A stretch of DNA of 64,000 bases from an uncultured Mycobacterium sp. (GCA_900078375.1 FLQS01000045.1:124001-188000), one strand, 5' to 3'. Positions 41,914 to 51,634 are shown, counted from the stretch's first letter. Program-made: numbers and translations. Notes: generated from the sequence alone by a model not told the origin.

Positions 41914-42921
41914 GTGGTTGACGAATCCGACCCCGAATCCGGCCATGGGGGGCACGTTCCCGTCCTGCTGGAGCGCTGCGTCGAGATTCTGGCTCCCGCG
42001 CTGGCCCGACCGGGCGCCGTCCTCGTCGACGGCACTCTGGGCGCCGGCGGGCACGCCGAACGCTTCCTCACCGAATTCCCCGAGCTGCGAGTGATCGGCC
42101 TCGACCGCGACCCGGGCGCACTGGCGATCGCCGGGGAGCGGCTGGCCCCGTTCGCCGATCGGCTCACCCTGGTCCACACCCGGTACGACGGCATCGCCGA
42201 TGCGCTGGCCGAAGCGGGTTGCGCAACAACAGGTTCGATTGACGGTGTGCTGCTCGACCTCGGAGTGTCCTCGATGCAGCTCGACCAGGTCGAGCGCGGC
42301 TTCTCCTACTCCAAGGACGCACCGCTGGACATGCGGATGGACACCGACGCCCCGCTGACGGCCGCGGAGATCCTCAACACCTACGACCGCGGCGCGCTGA
42401 CCGACATCCTGCGCCGATTCGGTGAGGAGAAGTTCGCCCACCGGATCGCGGGGCTGATCGTGGAGCGCCGCCAGCAGACACCGTTGTCCACCACCGGCGA
42501 GCTCGTCGAGATCATCTACCGCGGCATCCCGGCACCGGCCCGGCGCACCGGTGGTCACCCCGCCAAGCGGACGTTCCAGGCCCTGCGGATCGCCGTGAAC
42601 GCCGAGCTGGATTCGTTGTCCGAGGCCCTTCCTGCCGCGCTGGCAGCGCTGCGGCCCGGCGGGCGCATCGTGGTGATGGCGTATCAGTCGCTGGAGGACC
42701 GGATCGTCAAAACCACGTTCGCCGCGGCGACCGCCTCCCGGTCACCGGCGGGTCTGCCGATCGAACTGCCCGGCTACGAGCCGGAATTCAGCGCGATCAT
42801 CCGGGGTGCCGAACGTGCCGACGCTGACGAAATCGAACGTAATCCGCGCAGCGCGCCGGTCCGGCTGCGGGCGCTGCAACGTGTGACGCCGGGCAACCCG
42901 CGACGGGGAGGGAAGAGCTGA
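41914..42921 (+). CDS. rsmH: 16S rRNA (cytosine-1402-N4)-methyltransferase
   Basis: RsmH (MraW) methylates N4 of C1402 in 16S rRNA using S-adenosylmethionine. The 335-residue form has HVPVLLERC, the SAM loop VDGTLGAGGHAERFL, GLDRDPGALAIA, DGVLLDLGVSSMQLD and the C-terminal RNPRSAPVRLRALQR, all typical. GTG at 41914 is selected because GGAGGT lies six bases upstream. An in-frame ATG at 41743 overlapping mraZ would give a longer protein similar in length to the annotated tuberculosis one. Its TGA overlaps the ftsL ATG. Confidence 0.94.
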   Translation: MVDESDPESGHGGHVPVLLERCVEILAPALARPGAVLVDGTLGAGGHAERFLTEFPELRVIGLDRDPGALAIAGERLAPFADRLTLVHTRYDGIADALAEAGCATTGSIDGVLLDLGVSSMQLDQVERGFSYSKDAPLDMRMDTDAPLTAAEILNTYDRGALTDILRRFGEEKFAHRIAGLIVERRQQTPLSTTGELVEIIYRGIPAPARRTGGHPAKRTFQALRIAVNAELDSLSEALPAALAALRPGGRIVVMAYQSLEDRIVKTTFAAATASRSPAGLPIELPGYEPEFSAIIRGAERADADEIERNPRSAPVRLRALQRVTPGNPRRGGKS

Positions 42922-44042
42922 TGAAGGTCGGGCGCAAGCCGGCGGGTCCGGGCGATCGCGGAGGGGCTAAAGCGGCAGTGAAGAAGGGCAGGAAAGAAGA
43001 CCCGAAGAAGGCGTCCAAGGCGAAGGCTGGCACGGCCGCGCCGCGCCGCCGCGGCGCCGACACTCCGGCGCGCAGCGGACGCGCCACGGCTCGCCGGCCC
43101 CACGAACCGCGGGGACTGCGGCAGGGCCCGCAGACCGCGCCCGTCGCCCGCCCGGCCGAGCGCCCGGCACGGGCCAAGAACGTCAGCCAGGCCAAGGCCC
43201 GTGCGAAGGCCCGTAAAGCCAAGGCCCCCAGGATTGTTCGGCCGCCATTACGCGAGCGGCTGATCGCCCGGCTGGTCACCATCGATCTGCGCCCGCAGAC
43301 GCTGATGGCGAAGGTCCCGTTCGTGGTCCTGGTCATCGGGGCGCTCGGTGTCGGGCTGGCCGTCACGCTGTGGCTGTCCACCGCTGCCGCGCAGCGGTCC
43401 TATCAGCTGGGCGCCGCCCGCTCGACGAACGAGGCGCTCTCCCAGCAGAAGGAAGCCCTCGAACGGGATGTGCTGGAGGCCGAGTCCGCACCCGCGCTGG
43501 CCGAGTCCGCGCGCAACCTGGGCATGATCCCGTCCAAGGACACCGCCCATCTGGTGCAGGACCCGACGGGCAACTGGACCGTGGTCGGCAAGCCCAAGCC
43601 CGCCGAGGGTGCGCCGCCGCCACCGCTGAACAACAAGCTGCCCGACGCAGTGCCGCAGCCTCCGGCCGCGCCGGCGCCGCCCGCCGCCGCCGCACCGAAG
43701 CCCGGCAGTTCGCCCGAGGTTCCCGTGCGTGTCGTACCCGCACCGCTTGGCGGGCTGCCGTTCAATGGTGCAGTGACCCTGCCACCTGGCGCCCTGACCG
43801 TCCCGCCCGGCACGGTTCTGCCACCCGGCGCCCTGACATTGCCCGGTGTGGCGCCGTTGCCCAACGCACTGGCGACGGCCCCGATCCCGACGCCACCGGC
43901 AGGCGTGCTGGCGGTGCCCGCCCAGGCTCCCGCCGTCGTTCTCCCGCCCGCGCCGGCCGACGCCGCGCCGCCGGCATTGACACCTGACGTTGCGCCCGCG
44001 GCGCCTGCCGCGCCTGTCGCGCCCGCCGGGATCGGACAGTGA
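42921..44042 (+). CDS. ftsL: Cell division protein FtsL, extended mycobacterial form
   Basis: A 373-residue bitopic protein in the FtsL position (Rv2164c type). The cytoplasmic part (1-130) is very basic, rich in Lys, Arg and Ala. One membrane span lies at about 133-153, followed by a short coiled coil (RSTNEALSQQKEALERDVLE) as in FtsL. A long Pro/Ala-rich exported tail (about 215-373) includes repeated LPPGAL/PPGTV units. Canonical FtsL is about 100 residues; the extra tails are an actinobacterial feature. The ATG overlaps the rsmH stop by one base, and the stop overlaps pbpB by four (GTGA). FtsL bridges the FtsQ complex and PbpB. Confidence 0.88.
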   Translation: MKVGRKPAGPGDRGGAKAAVKKGRKEDPKKASKAKAGTAAPRRRGADTPARSGRATARRPHEPRGLRQGPQTAPVARPAERPARAKNVSQAKARAKARKAKAPRIVRPPLRERLIARLVTIDLRPQTLMAKVPFVVLVIGALGVGLAVTLWLSTAAAQRSYQLGAARSTNEALSQQKEALERDVLEAESAPALAESARNLGMIPSKDTAHLVQDPTGNWTVVGKPKPAEGAPPPPLNNKLPDAVPQPPAAPAPPAAAAPKPGSSPEVPVRVVPAPLGGLPFNGAVTLPPGALTVPPGTVLPPGALTLPGVAPLPNALATAPIPTPPAGVLAVPAQAPAVVLPPAPADAAPPALTPDVAPAAPAAPVAPAGIGQ

Positions 44043-45988
44043 GCCGTCGGGACAAGTCCGACAAAGGCCCCGGACCCGCCAAGGCCACGCGGCAGCGCAC
44101 CCGGGTGGTCAAGACCCAGCCGGAGGCCGGGCAGGGCCGGTCGGCCAAGGCGCGACGCACCCGCGAGCTGGTCGAAAGCGGCAGCCGGACAGCGTCATTC
44201 GTGTTCCGCCACCGGGCAGGCAATATCGTCATCTTCCTCGCTCTCGGGGTCGCCGCCGTCCAGCTGTTCAACCTCCAGGTGCCGCAAGCCGCCGGCCTGC
44301 GCGCGGAGGCCGCCGGTCAGCTCAAGGTGACCGATGTCGAAAAGGCTGTCCGCGGCAGCATCGTCGACCGCAACTTCGACAAGCTCGCGTTCACCATTGA
44401 GGCCAGGGCGCTGACCTTCCAGCCGGTCAAGATTCGCAAGCAGCTGGCCGAGGCCAAGGAGAAGTCGCCCGCCGCACCGGATCCCGATAAACGCCTCACT
44501 CAGATCGCCGCCGAGGTGGCGGCCAAGCTCAACAACAAGCCCGACGCGGCCACGCTGCTCAAGAAGCTGCGCAGCAACGAGACCTTCGTCTACCTCGCCC
44601 GCGCCGTCGATCCGGCGGTCGCGTCCGCCATCACCAAGAAGTTCCCCGAGATCGGCGCCGAACGCCAGGACCTGCGCCAGTACCCCGGAGGTGCGTTGGC
44701 GGCCAACGTCGTCGGCGGGATCGACTGGGACGGCCACGGCCTGCTCGGCCTTGAGGACTCGATGGACGGCAAGCTGTCGGGCACCGACGGCTCCATCACC
44801 TACGACCGCGGGTCGGACGGAGTCGTCATTCCCGGCAGCTACCGCAACAAGCACGACGCCGTCAACGGCTCGACCATCCAGCTGACCATCGACGACGACA
44901 TCCAGTTCTACGTCCAGCAGCAGGTGCAGCTCGCCAAGGACGCTTCCGGCGCCAAGAACGTCTCCGCGGTGGTGCTGGATGCGAAAACCGGTGAAGTGCT
45001 GGCCATGTCGAATGACAACACCTTCGACCCCAGCCAGGACATCGGGCGCCAGCAGGACAAGCAGATGGGCAACCTCCCGGTCACGTCGCCCTATGAGCCC
45101 GGGTCGGTCAACAAGATCATCACCGCGTCGTCGGTGATCGAGTACGGGCTGTCGAACCCCGATGAGGTGCTGCAGGTTCCCGGGTCGATCAACATGGGTG
45201 GCGTCACCGTCAACGACGCATGGAACCACGGTGTGATGCCGTACACCACCACCGGCGTGTTCGGGAAGTCCTCGAACGTGGGCACCCTGATGCTGGCTCA
45301 GCGCATCGGGCCGGAGCGCTACTACGACATGCTCGGCAAGTTCGGGCTCGGTCAGCGCACCAACGTCGGACTGCCCGGCGAGAGCTCCGGCCTGGTTCCG
45401 CCGATCGACCAGTGGTCGGGCAGCACGTTCTCCAACCTGCCCATCGGACAAGGCCTTTCGATGACCCTGCTGCAGATGACCGGCATCTACCAGGCCATCG
45501 CCAATGATGGGCTGCGCATCCCACCGCGGATCGTCAAGGCCACCGTCGCCTCGGACGGCACCCGCACCGAGGAGCCGCACCCCGACGGCATCCGCGTGGT
45601 CTCGCCGGAAACCGCGCGCACTGTGCGCAACATGTTCCGCGCCATCGTCCAACGTGACCCGATGGGATACCAGCAGGGCACCGGCCCGGCCGCCGCCGTC
45701 GACGGCTACCAGATCGCCGGCAAGACCGGCACCGCGCAGCAGATCAACCCGGCCTGCGGCTGCTACTACAGTGACGTCTACTGGATCACCTTCGCCGGCA
45801 TGGCGCCCGCCGACGACCCGCGCTACGTCATCGGCATCATGATGGACGCCCCGCACCGAGCCGCCGACGGCACGCCCGGCTCATCGGCCGCGCCGCTGTT
45901 CCACAACATCGCCGCCTGGCTGCTCCAGCGGCAGAACATCCCGCTGTCGGCCGACCCCGGCGCGCCGTTGATCCTGCAGGCCACATAG
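44039..45988 (+). CDS. pbpB: Penicillin-binding protein B (FtsI/PBP3), septal transpeptidase
   Basis: PbpB crosslinks septal peptidoglycan with FtsW. The 649-residue class B PBP has a basic cytoplasmic N-terminus and a membrane anchor at about 61-80. The dimerisation domain begins RGSIVDRNFDKLAFT, and the transpeptidase domain holds the SxxK serine in YEPGSVNKIITA, SxN in KSSNVGT, and KTGTAQQ. A CGCYYSDVY segment with two cysteines follows KTG. GTG at 44039 overlaps the ftsL stop. It is followed by 89 bases and then murE, without the PE_PGRS and other genes I remember between them in M. tuberculosis. Confidence 0.95.
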   Translation: MSRRDKSDKGPGPAKATRQRTRVVKTQPEAGQGRSAKARRTRELVESGSRTASFVFRHRAGNIVIFLALGVAAVQLFNLQVPQAAGLRAEAAGQLKVTDVEKAVRGSIVDRNFDKLAFTIEARALTFQPVKIRKQLAEAKEKSPAAPDPDKRLTQIAAEVAAKLNNKPDAATLLKKLRSNETFVYLARAVDPAVASAITKKFPEIGAERQDLRQYPGGALAANVVGGIDWDGHGLLGLEDSMDGKLSGTDGSITYDRGSDGVVIPGSYRNKHDAVNGSTIQLTIDDDIQFYVQQQVQLAKDASGAKNVSAVVLDAKTGEVLAMSNDNTFDPSQDIGRQQDKQMGNLPVTSPYEPGSVNKIITASSVIEYGLSNPDEVLQVPGSINMGGVTVNDAWNHGVMPYTTTGVFGKSSNVGTLMLAQRIGPERYYDMLGKFGLGQRTNVGLPGESSGLVPPIDQWSGSTFSNLPIGQGLSMTLLQMTGIYQAIANDGLRIPPRIVKATVASDGTRTEEPHPDGIRVVSPETARTVRNMFRAIVQRDPMGYQQGTGPAAAVDGYQIAGKTGTAQQINPACGCYYSDVYWITFAGMAPADDPRYVIGIMMDAPHRAADGTPGSSAAPLFHNIAAWLLQRQNIPLSADPGAPLILQAT

Positions 45989-46040
45989 CAGTCGGCACGC
46001 GCTGGCGCGCGTGTGTGCCGGCTGACCCCGGTTGCTCGGT

Positions 46041-46081
46041 AGGGTGACAACCCAATGACTTATGCGGTGACAACCCGATGA
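46041..46081 (+). promoter_or_regulatory. Duplicated start region with a mini-ORF ahead of murE
   Basis: GGTGACAACCC followed by A or G and ATGAC occurs twice, starting near 46043 and 46066. The first ATG (46055) opens an eight-residue frame (MTYAVTTR) whose TGA at 46079-46081 overlaps the murE ATG as ATGA. This looks like a local duplication that now places a short leader ORF in coupling distance of murE. Confidence 0.6.
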
Positions 46082-47625
46082 CCAATGCCCTGCGGCCAAG
46101 CGCCACCCCGGCGCTGACCTTGCCGACGCTGGCCGCCCGCGTCGGCGCGGTGCCCGCCGCCGGCGGTGTCGCTGCTGAGGTGCGGATCACCGGCGTGACC
46201 CTGCGCGGCCAGGACGCCATGGCCGGGGACCTGTTCGCCGCGCTGCCCGGCTCGTCCTCGCACGGCGCCGAATACACCAGCACCGCCATCGAGGGTGGCG
46301 CTGTCGCGGTGCTCACCGATGCCGAAGGTCTGGCCGTCATCCACCGCAGGCTCGGCGAGCGGGCGCCGATCCCGGTCCTGGTGCATCCGGCACCGCGCTC
46401 GGTGCTCGGTGAACTGGCGGCGGCGGTCTACGGCCATCCGTCGGACCGGGTGGTGGTCCTCGGCGTCACCGGCACGTCCGGCAAGACCACCACGACCCAT
46501 CTGATCGAGGCCGGCCTGCAATCGGCCGACCGCACACCGGGCCTGATCGGCACGGTCGGTGTCCGGATCGCCGGGGTCGACGTCCCCAGCGCACTGACCA
46601 CCCCGGAAGCCCCGGCCCTGCAGGCACTGCTGGCGGTGATGGCCGAACGCGGCGTCGACACCGCCGTCATGGAGGTGTCCAGTCATGCGCTCGAACTGGG
46701 GCGCACCGACGGCATCCGATTCGCGGCCGGCGGGTTCACCAACCTGTCCCGCGATCACCTCGACTTCCATCCCACGATGGCGGCGTATTTCGAAGCCAAG
46801 GCCCGGTTGTTCGACCCGGCGTCGCCCGGGCACGCGGCCATCTCGGTGATCTGTGTCGACGACGACGCCGGCCGCGAGATGGCCCGCCGTGCTGACAACG
46901 CGGTGACGGTGTCGGCCGAGGGACGTCCGGCGAACTGGCGCGCCGAAGACGTGGTCGTGCTCGACGGCGGTGCGCAGGAGTTCACCGCGGTGGACCCCGC
47001 CGGCGTGCACCACAGGCTGCGGATCCGCCTGCCGGGCCGCTACAACGTCGCCAACGCACTGCTGGCGCTGGCGTTGCTGGACGCCGTCGGGGTGTCGCCG
47101 GAACAGGCCGCGCCCGGGCTGCGCGACGCCTCGGTACCGGGGCGGCTGGAAGCCATCGAGCGCGGCCAGGACTTCCTGGCCGTCGTCGACTACGCGCACA
47201 AGCCCGGTGCGTTGCAGGCGGTGCTGGAGACCCTCAAGCGGCCGCAGGGCCGGCTGGCCGTGGTGTTCGGCGCCGGCGGCGACCGCGATCCCGGTAAGCG
47301 AGAACCCATGGGCCGCATCGCCGCTGAGCTCGCCGATCTGGTGGTCGTCACCGACGACAACCCGCGCGACGAGGACCCCGCGAGCATCCGGGCGGCGATC
47401 CTGGCCGGAGCCGGAAACGGCGGGGCCGAGGGCGCTGAAGTCCTGGAGATCGGGGACCGGCGCGCCGCGATCCGGCACGCCGTGGCGTGGGCCCGCGGCG
47501 GAGACGTCGTGGTGATCGCGGGCAAGGGTCACGAGAAGGGGCAGACCGCGGCCGGGCAGACCCGACCGTTCGACGATCGTGCGGAGCTCGCGGCCGCACT
47601 CGACGAGCGGGAGGTGAGCCGATGA
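46078..47625 (+). CDS. murE: UDP-MurNAc-L-Ala-D-Glu:meso-diaminopimelate ligase
   Basis: MurE adds meso-diaminopimelate to the peptidoglycan precursor in the cytoplasm. The 515-residue protein has the ATP loop GVTGTSGKTTTTHLIE, TTPEAPALQALL, the HALELGRTDG segment and YNVANALLALALL. The DAP-recognition sequence DDNPRDEDP near 431-439 distinguishes meso-DAP-adding enzymes. The ATG at 46078 is the second of two duplicated start contexts. Its stop overlaps murF by four bases (ATGA), so the Mur ligases are translationally coupled. Confidence 0.95.
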   Translation: MTNALRPSATPALTLPTLAARVGAVPAAGGVAAEVRITGVTLRGQDAMAGDLFAALPGSSSHGAEYTSTAIEGGAVAVLTDAEGLAVIHRRLGERAPIPVLVHPAPRSVLGELAAAVYGHPSDRVVVLGVTGTSGKTTTTHLIEAGLQSADRTPGLIGTVGVRIAGVDVPSALTTPEAPALQALLAVMAERGVDTAVMEVSSHALELGRTDGIRFAAGGFTNLSRDHLDFHPTMAAYFEAKARLFDPASPGHAAISVICVDDDAGREMARRADNAVTVSAEGRPANWRAEDVVVLDGGAQEFTAVDPAGVHHRLRIRLPGRYNVANALLALALLDAVGVSPEQAAPGLRDASVPGRLEAIERGQDFLAVVDYAHKPGALQAVLETLKRPQGRLAVVFGAGGDRDPGKREPMGRIAAELADLVVVTDDNPRDEDPASIRAAILAGAGNGGAEGAEVLEIGDRRAAIRHAVAWARGGDVVVIAGKGHEKGQTAAGQTRPFDDRAELAAALDEREVSR

Positions 47626-49097
47626 TCCCGCTGACCGTCGCCCAGATCGCCGAGATCGTCTCCGGAGAGCTCGCCGACATCAGCCCTGAGGAGGCCGCCC
47701 AGCGGACGGTCACCGGAACCGTCGAGTTCGATTCGCGGGCCGTCACGCCGGGCGGACTGTTTCTGGCGTTGCCCGGTGCGCGCTCCGACGGCCACGACTT
47801 CGCCGAAGGCGCCGTCGACGCCGGTGCCGCGGTGGTGCTCGCCGCACGCCCGGTCGGGGTGCCCGCGATCGTCGTGCCGCCCGCGGCGGCCACCGACGCC
47901 GACGCCGGGGTCCTCGAGCACGATCTCGACGGGGCGGGTGCGGCCGTGCTGGCCGCGCTCGCCCGACTGGCGGCGGCAGTCGCCGCCGAACTGGTGGCCG
48001 GCGGGCTGACGATCGTCGGGGTCACCGGATCGTCGGGCAAGACGTCGACGAAGGATCTGATCGCCGCGGTGCTGCGCCCGCTGGGCGAGGTGGTGGCCCC
48101 GCCGGGTTCGTTCAACAACGAGCTCGGGCATCCCTGGACCGTCCTTCGCGCGACCGAAGACACCGACTATCTGGTTCTGGAGATGTCTGCGCGTCACCCC
48201 GGCAATATCGCGGCGCTGGCGGCGATCGCCCCACCGTCGATCGCGGTGGTGCTCAACGTCGGCACCGCCCACCTCGGTGAGTTCGGTTCGCGCGAGGTCA
48301 TCGCGGCCACGAAAGGTGAACTGGTAGAAGCAGTTCCGGACACAGGGGTGGCGATCCTCAACGTCGACGACCCGATGGTGGCCGCGATGGCGCAGCGAAC
48401 TGCCGCGCGGGTGGTCCGGGTCGGGCAGTCCGAGAGCGCTGACGTTCGTGCCGTGGACGTCGAACTCGACGACCTGGCCCGGCCTCGTTTCCTGTTGGTG
48501 AGCGCGGCCGGCTCCGCTGATGTACAGCTGGCCGTGCACGGCGAGCATCAGGTCGGCAATGCTCTGAGCGCGGCCGCGGTGGCACTCGAATGCGGCGCGT
48601 CGCCCGAGCAGGTGGCCAGCGCGCTGGCCACCGCGGGCCCGGCATCGCGGCATCGCATGGAGGTGCACACCCGAGCCGACGGGGTGACCGTCGTCAACGA
48701 CGCGTACAACGCCAACCCCGACTCGATGAAGGCCGGCCTGCAGGCGCTGGCGGTGATGGCACGACGTCAGAACAAGCGCAGCTGGGCCGTACTCGGCGAG
48801 ATGGCCGAGCTGGGGGACGAGGCGATAACCGAGCATGATCGTGTCGGTCGGCTCGCTGTGCGCTTAGATATCAGTCGACTCGTCGTCGTCGGAACCGGGA
48901 GGGCCATGAACGCCATGCACCACGGGGCGGTCATGGAGGGATCCTGGGGTTCGGAGTCCGCCATGGTCGACGACGCCGACGCCGCCCTGGAATTGCTGCG
49001 CGCCGAACTGCAGCCCGGTGACGTCGTCCTGGTCAAGGCGTCGAACGCGGCCGGGCTGGGGGCACTGGCCCAGGCGCTGTTGGACGGCGCCCCATGA
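47622..49097 (+). CDS. murF: UDP-MurNAc-tripeptide:D-Ala-D-Ala ligase
   Basis: MurF attaches the D-Ala-D-Ala dipeptide, completing the pentapeptide precursor. The 491-residue protein shows the N-terminal MurF domain (LTVAQIAEIVSGE), GTVEFDSRAVTPGGLFLALP, and the ATP loop GVTGSSGKTSTKDLIA. It also has NNELGHPWTVLRA, LEMSARHPGNIA and the C-terminal VNDAYNANPDSM. The ATG at 47622 overlaps the murE stop as ATGA; a longer frame upstream inside murE is not used. Its own stop overlaps mraY in the same way. Confidence 0.95.
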   Translation: MIPLTVAQIAEIVSGELADISPEEAAQRTVTGTVEFDSRAVTPGGLFLALPGARSDGHDFAEGAVDAGAAVVLAARPVGVPAIVVPPAAATDADAGVLEHDLDGAGAAVLAALARLAAAVAAELVAGGLTIVGVTGSSGKTSTKDLIAAVLRPLGEVVAPPGSFNNELGHPWTVLRATEDTDYLVLEMSARHPGNIAALAAIAPPSIAVVLNVGTAHLGEFGSREVIAATKGELVEAVPDTGVAILNVDDPMVAAMAQRTAARVVRVGQSESADVRAVDVELDDLARPRFLLVSAAGSADVQLAVHGEHQVGNALSAAAVALECGASPEQVASALATAGPASRHRMEVHTRADGVTVVNDAYNANPDSMKAGLQALAVMARRQNKRSWAVLGEMAELGDEAITEHDRVGRLAVRLDISRLVVVGTGRAMNAMHHGAVMEGSWGSESAMVDDADAALELLRAELQPGDVVLVKASNAAGLGALAQALLDGAP

Positions 49098-50173
49098 GAC
49101 TGATCCTCATTGCCGTCGGCATCTCGCTGGCGGTGTCGATCCTGCTGACCCCGGTGCTGATCAAGCTGTTCACCCGCCAGGGCCTGGGCCACGAGATCCG
49201 TGAGGACGGCCCGCCGAGCCACAAGACCAAGCGCGGCACACCGTCGATGGGCGGCGTCGCGATCCTCGCCGGCATCTGGGCCGGCTACTTCGGCACCCAC
49301 CTGGTCGGTCTCGCCCTCGACGGGGACGGCCCGTCGGCCTCCGGGCTGCTGGTGCTCGGCCTGGCCACCGCCCTTGGTGCGGTCGGCTTCGTCGACGACC
49401 TGATCAAGATCCGGCGCTCCCGCAACCTCGGCCTGAACAAGACCGCGAAGACGGTCGGACAGCTCACCGCTGCGGTGCTGTTCGGCATCCTCGTGCTGCA
49501 GTTCCGCAACGCTGACGGGCTGACCCCGGGCAGTCCTGAGCTGTCCTACGTGCGTGAGATCGCCACCGTCACCTTGAGTTCGGCGGTGTTCGTCCTGTTC
49601 TGCGTGGTCATCGTCAGCGCCTGGTCCAATGCGGTGAACTTCACCGACGGCCTGGACGGGCTGGCCGGCGGAAGTATGGCGATGGTCAGCGCCGCCTACG
49701 TGCTGATCACGTTCTGGCAGTACCGCAATGCCTGCGCCACCGCCCCCGGGCTGGGCTGCTACAACGTGCGCGACCCGCTGGACCTGGCGGTGCTGGCCGC
49801 CGCGACCGCCGGGGCGTGTATCGGATTCCTGTGGTGGAATGCCGCACCCGCCAAGATCTTCATGGGCGACACCGGATCGCTGGCGCTGGGCGGGATGATC
49901 GCCGGGCTGTCGGTCACCAGCCGCACCGAGGTGCTGGCGGTGGTGCTCGGCGCGTTGTTCGTCGCCGAGGTGACCTCGGTGGTGGTGCAGATCCTGGCCT
50001 TCCGAACTACCGGGCGCCGGGTGTTCCGGATGGCGCCGTTCCACCACCATTTCGAGCTGGTCGGCTGGGCCGAGACGACGGTGATCATCCGGTTCTGGCT
50101 GCTCACCGCCATCGCCTGCGGGCTCGGGGTGGCCTTGTTCTACGGCGAGTGGCTGTCGGCAATCGGGGCGTGA
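49094..50173 (+). CDS. mraY: Phospho-N-acetylmuramoyl-pentapeptide transferase (MraY/MurX)
   Basis: MraY transfers phospho-MurNAc-pentapeptide to decaprenyl phosphate, making lipid I. The 359-residue protein has about ten spans. The first cytoplasmic loop has GPPSHKTKRGTPSMGG. The catalytic region has FVDDLIKIRRSRNLGL, NAVNFTDGLDGLAGG, and FMGDTGSLALGG, and the last loop carries the MAPFHHHFELVGW histidine cluster. In mycobacteria it is named murX and is a target of nucleoside antibiotics. Start ATGA overlaps murF; murD begins two bases after its stop. Confidence 0.96.
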   Translation: MRLILIAVGISLAVSILLTPVLIKLFTRQGLGHEIREDGPPSHKTKRGTPSMGGVAILAGIWAGYFGTHLVGLALDGDGPSASGLLVLGLATALGAVGFVDDLIKIRRSRNLGLNKTAKTVGQLTAAVLFGILVLQFRNADGLTPGSPELSYVREIATVTLSSAVFVLFCVVIVSAWSNAVNFTDGLDGLAGGSMAMVSAAYVLITFWQYRNACATAPGLGCYNVRDPLDLAVLAAATAGACIGFLWWNAAPAKIFMGDTGSLALGGMIAGLSVTSRTEVLAVVLGALFVAEVTSVVVQILAFRTTGRRVFRMAPFHHHFELVGWAETTVIIRFWLLTAIACGLGVALFYGEWLSAIGA

Positions 50174-50174
50174 C

Positions 50175-51629
50175 ATGCAGCCCGGCCTGGAGGAGCTGAG
50201 CTCGGGGGCGCAGGTACTGGTCACCGGCGCCGGCATCACCGGGCGTGCGATCGTGGCGGCATTGGCGTCCTGGGACGTCGAGATCCAGGTCTGCGATGAC
50301 AATGCCGAGTCATTGAAAGCGTTGGCAGCCAACGGTGTTCATACCATTACGCCCGCTGAGGCGGTCGCCGGGATCGGCGGCTTCACCCTGGTGGTCACCA
50401 GCCCCGGTTTCCCGCCCACCGCGCCGGTGCTGGCCGCGGCCGCCGCGACCGGCATCCCGATCTGGGGCGACGTCGAGCTGGCCTGGCGCCTGGACGCGGC
50501 GGGCCACTACGGGCCGCCACGGCGCTGGCTGGTCGTCACCGGTACCAACGGCAAGACCACCACTACCTCGATGCTGCACGCCATGCTGGTCGCCGACGGT
50601 CGCCGAGCGGTGTTGTGCGGCAACATCGGTGACCCGGTGCTCGACGTGCTGGGCGAGCCGGCCGACCTGTTGGCCGTGGAACTGTCCAGCTTCCAGTTGT
50701 TCTGGGCGCCGTCGTTGCGCCCGGAGGCGGGCGTGGTGCTCAACGTCGCCGAAGACCACCTCGACTGGCACGGCGGTTTCGACGCCTACGCCGCGGCCAA
50801 GGCCGGCGCGCTGACCGGGCGGGTGGCCGTCGTCGGGCTCGACGACGCGCCGGCGGCCGGGCTGCTGCCGGCCTCGCCCGCGCCGGTCAAGGTGGGGTTC
50901 CGGCTCGGCGAGCCGGCGGCGGGCGAGCTGGGCGTGCACGAGGGGATGCTCGTCGACCGGGCGTTCGCCCGCGACGCCCAACTCGCCCCGGTCGCGTCGA
51001 TCTCGGTAGCCGGCCCGGTCGGTGTGCTCGACGCGCTGGGCGCGGCCGCGCTGGCCCGGGCCGTCGGCGTGGCACCCGCGTCGATCGCGGACGCGCTGGC
51101 CGGCTTCCGGGTCGGCCGGCATCGCGCCGAACGCGTGGCGGTGATCGGCGGCGTCACTTATGTCGACGACTCCAAGGCCACCAATCCGCACGCCGCCCAG
51201 GCTTCGGCGCTCGCCTACCCGCGGGTGGTGTGGGTGGCCGGTGGCCTACTCAAGGGCGCTTCCGTCGACGACATGGTCGCCCAGGTCGCGGATCGGCTGG
51301 TCGGGGCGGTGCTGATCGGCCGCGACCGTGCGGCGGTTGCCGAGGCGTTATCGCGACACGCGCCCGATGTCCCCGTCATCGAGGTTGTGACACGAGAGGA
51401 TGCAGTGGTGCATGAGACCACTGTTACTCATGAGACTCGAGTGGTCGACGCCTCCGGGCCGGGCCTGGGTGCCCGGGTGATGACCGAGGTCGTCGCCGCT
51501 GCCGCCAGCCTGGCCCGATCCGGTGACACGGTGCTGCTGGCTCCCGCGGGGGCGTCGTTCGACCAGTTTGCCGGCTACGCCGACCGTGGCGATACGTTCG
51601 CCGCCGCCGTGCGCGCCGCGGCCCGGTAG
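50175..51629 (+). CDS. murD: UDP-MurNAc-L-alanine:D-glutamate ligase
   Basis: MurD adds D-glutamate to UDP-MurNAc-L-Ala. The 484-residue protein has an N-terminal Rossmann domain (VLVTGAGITGRAIVA), the ATP loop VTGTNGKTTTTSMLHAML, and ELSSFQLFWAP. NVAEDHLDWHGGFDAY and the C-terminal SKATNPHAAQASAL follow, with the reactive lysine region intact. It is 5 bases from ftsW. A locally repeated stretch near 51410-51440 (HETTVTHETRV) gives a short duplication before the final helices. Confidence 0.95.
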   Translation: MQPGLEELSSGAQVLVTGAGITGRAIVAALASWDVEIQVCDDNAESLKALAANGVHTITPAEAVAGIGGFTLVVTSPGFPPTAPVLAAAAATGIPIWGDVELAWRLDAAGHYGPPRRWLVVTGTNGKTTTTSMLHAMLVADGRRAVLCGNIGDPVLDVLGEPADLLAVELSSFQLFWAPSLRPEAGVVLNVAEDHLDWHGGFDAYAAAKAGALTGRVAVVGLDDAPAAGLLPASPAPVKVGFRLGEPAAGELGVHEGMLVDRAFARDAQLAPVASISVAGPVGVLDALGAAALARAVGVAPASIADALAGFRVGRHRAERVAVIGGVTYVDDSKATNPHAAQASALAYPRVVWVAGGLLKGASVDDMVAQVADRLVGAVLIGRDRAAVAEALSRHAPDVPVIEVVTREDAVVHETTVTHETRVVDASGPGLGARVMTEVVAAAASLARSGDTVLLAPAGASFDQFAGYADRGDTFAAAVRAAAR

Positions 51630-51634
51630 TCGCC

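Noticed and set aside
43740..43860. Repeated CTGCCACCCGGCGCC-like units in ftsL as an operator array
   Set aside because: They encode repeated LPPGAL residues in the exported tail, so a coding explanation suffices.
44195..45856. A 553-codon minus-strand frame opposite pbpB
   Set aside because: Antisense shadow with no recognisable domain.
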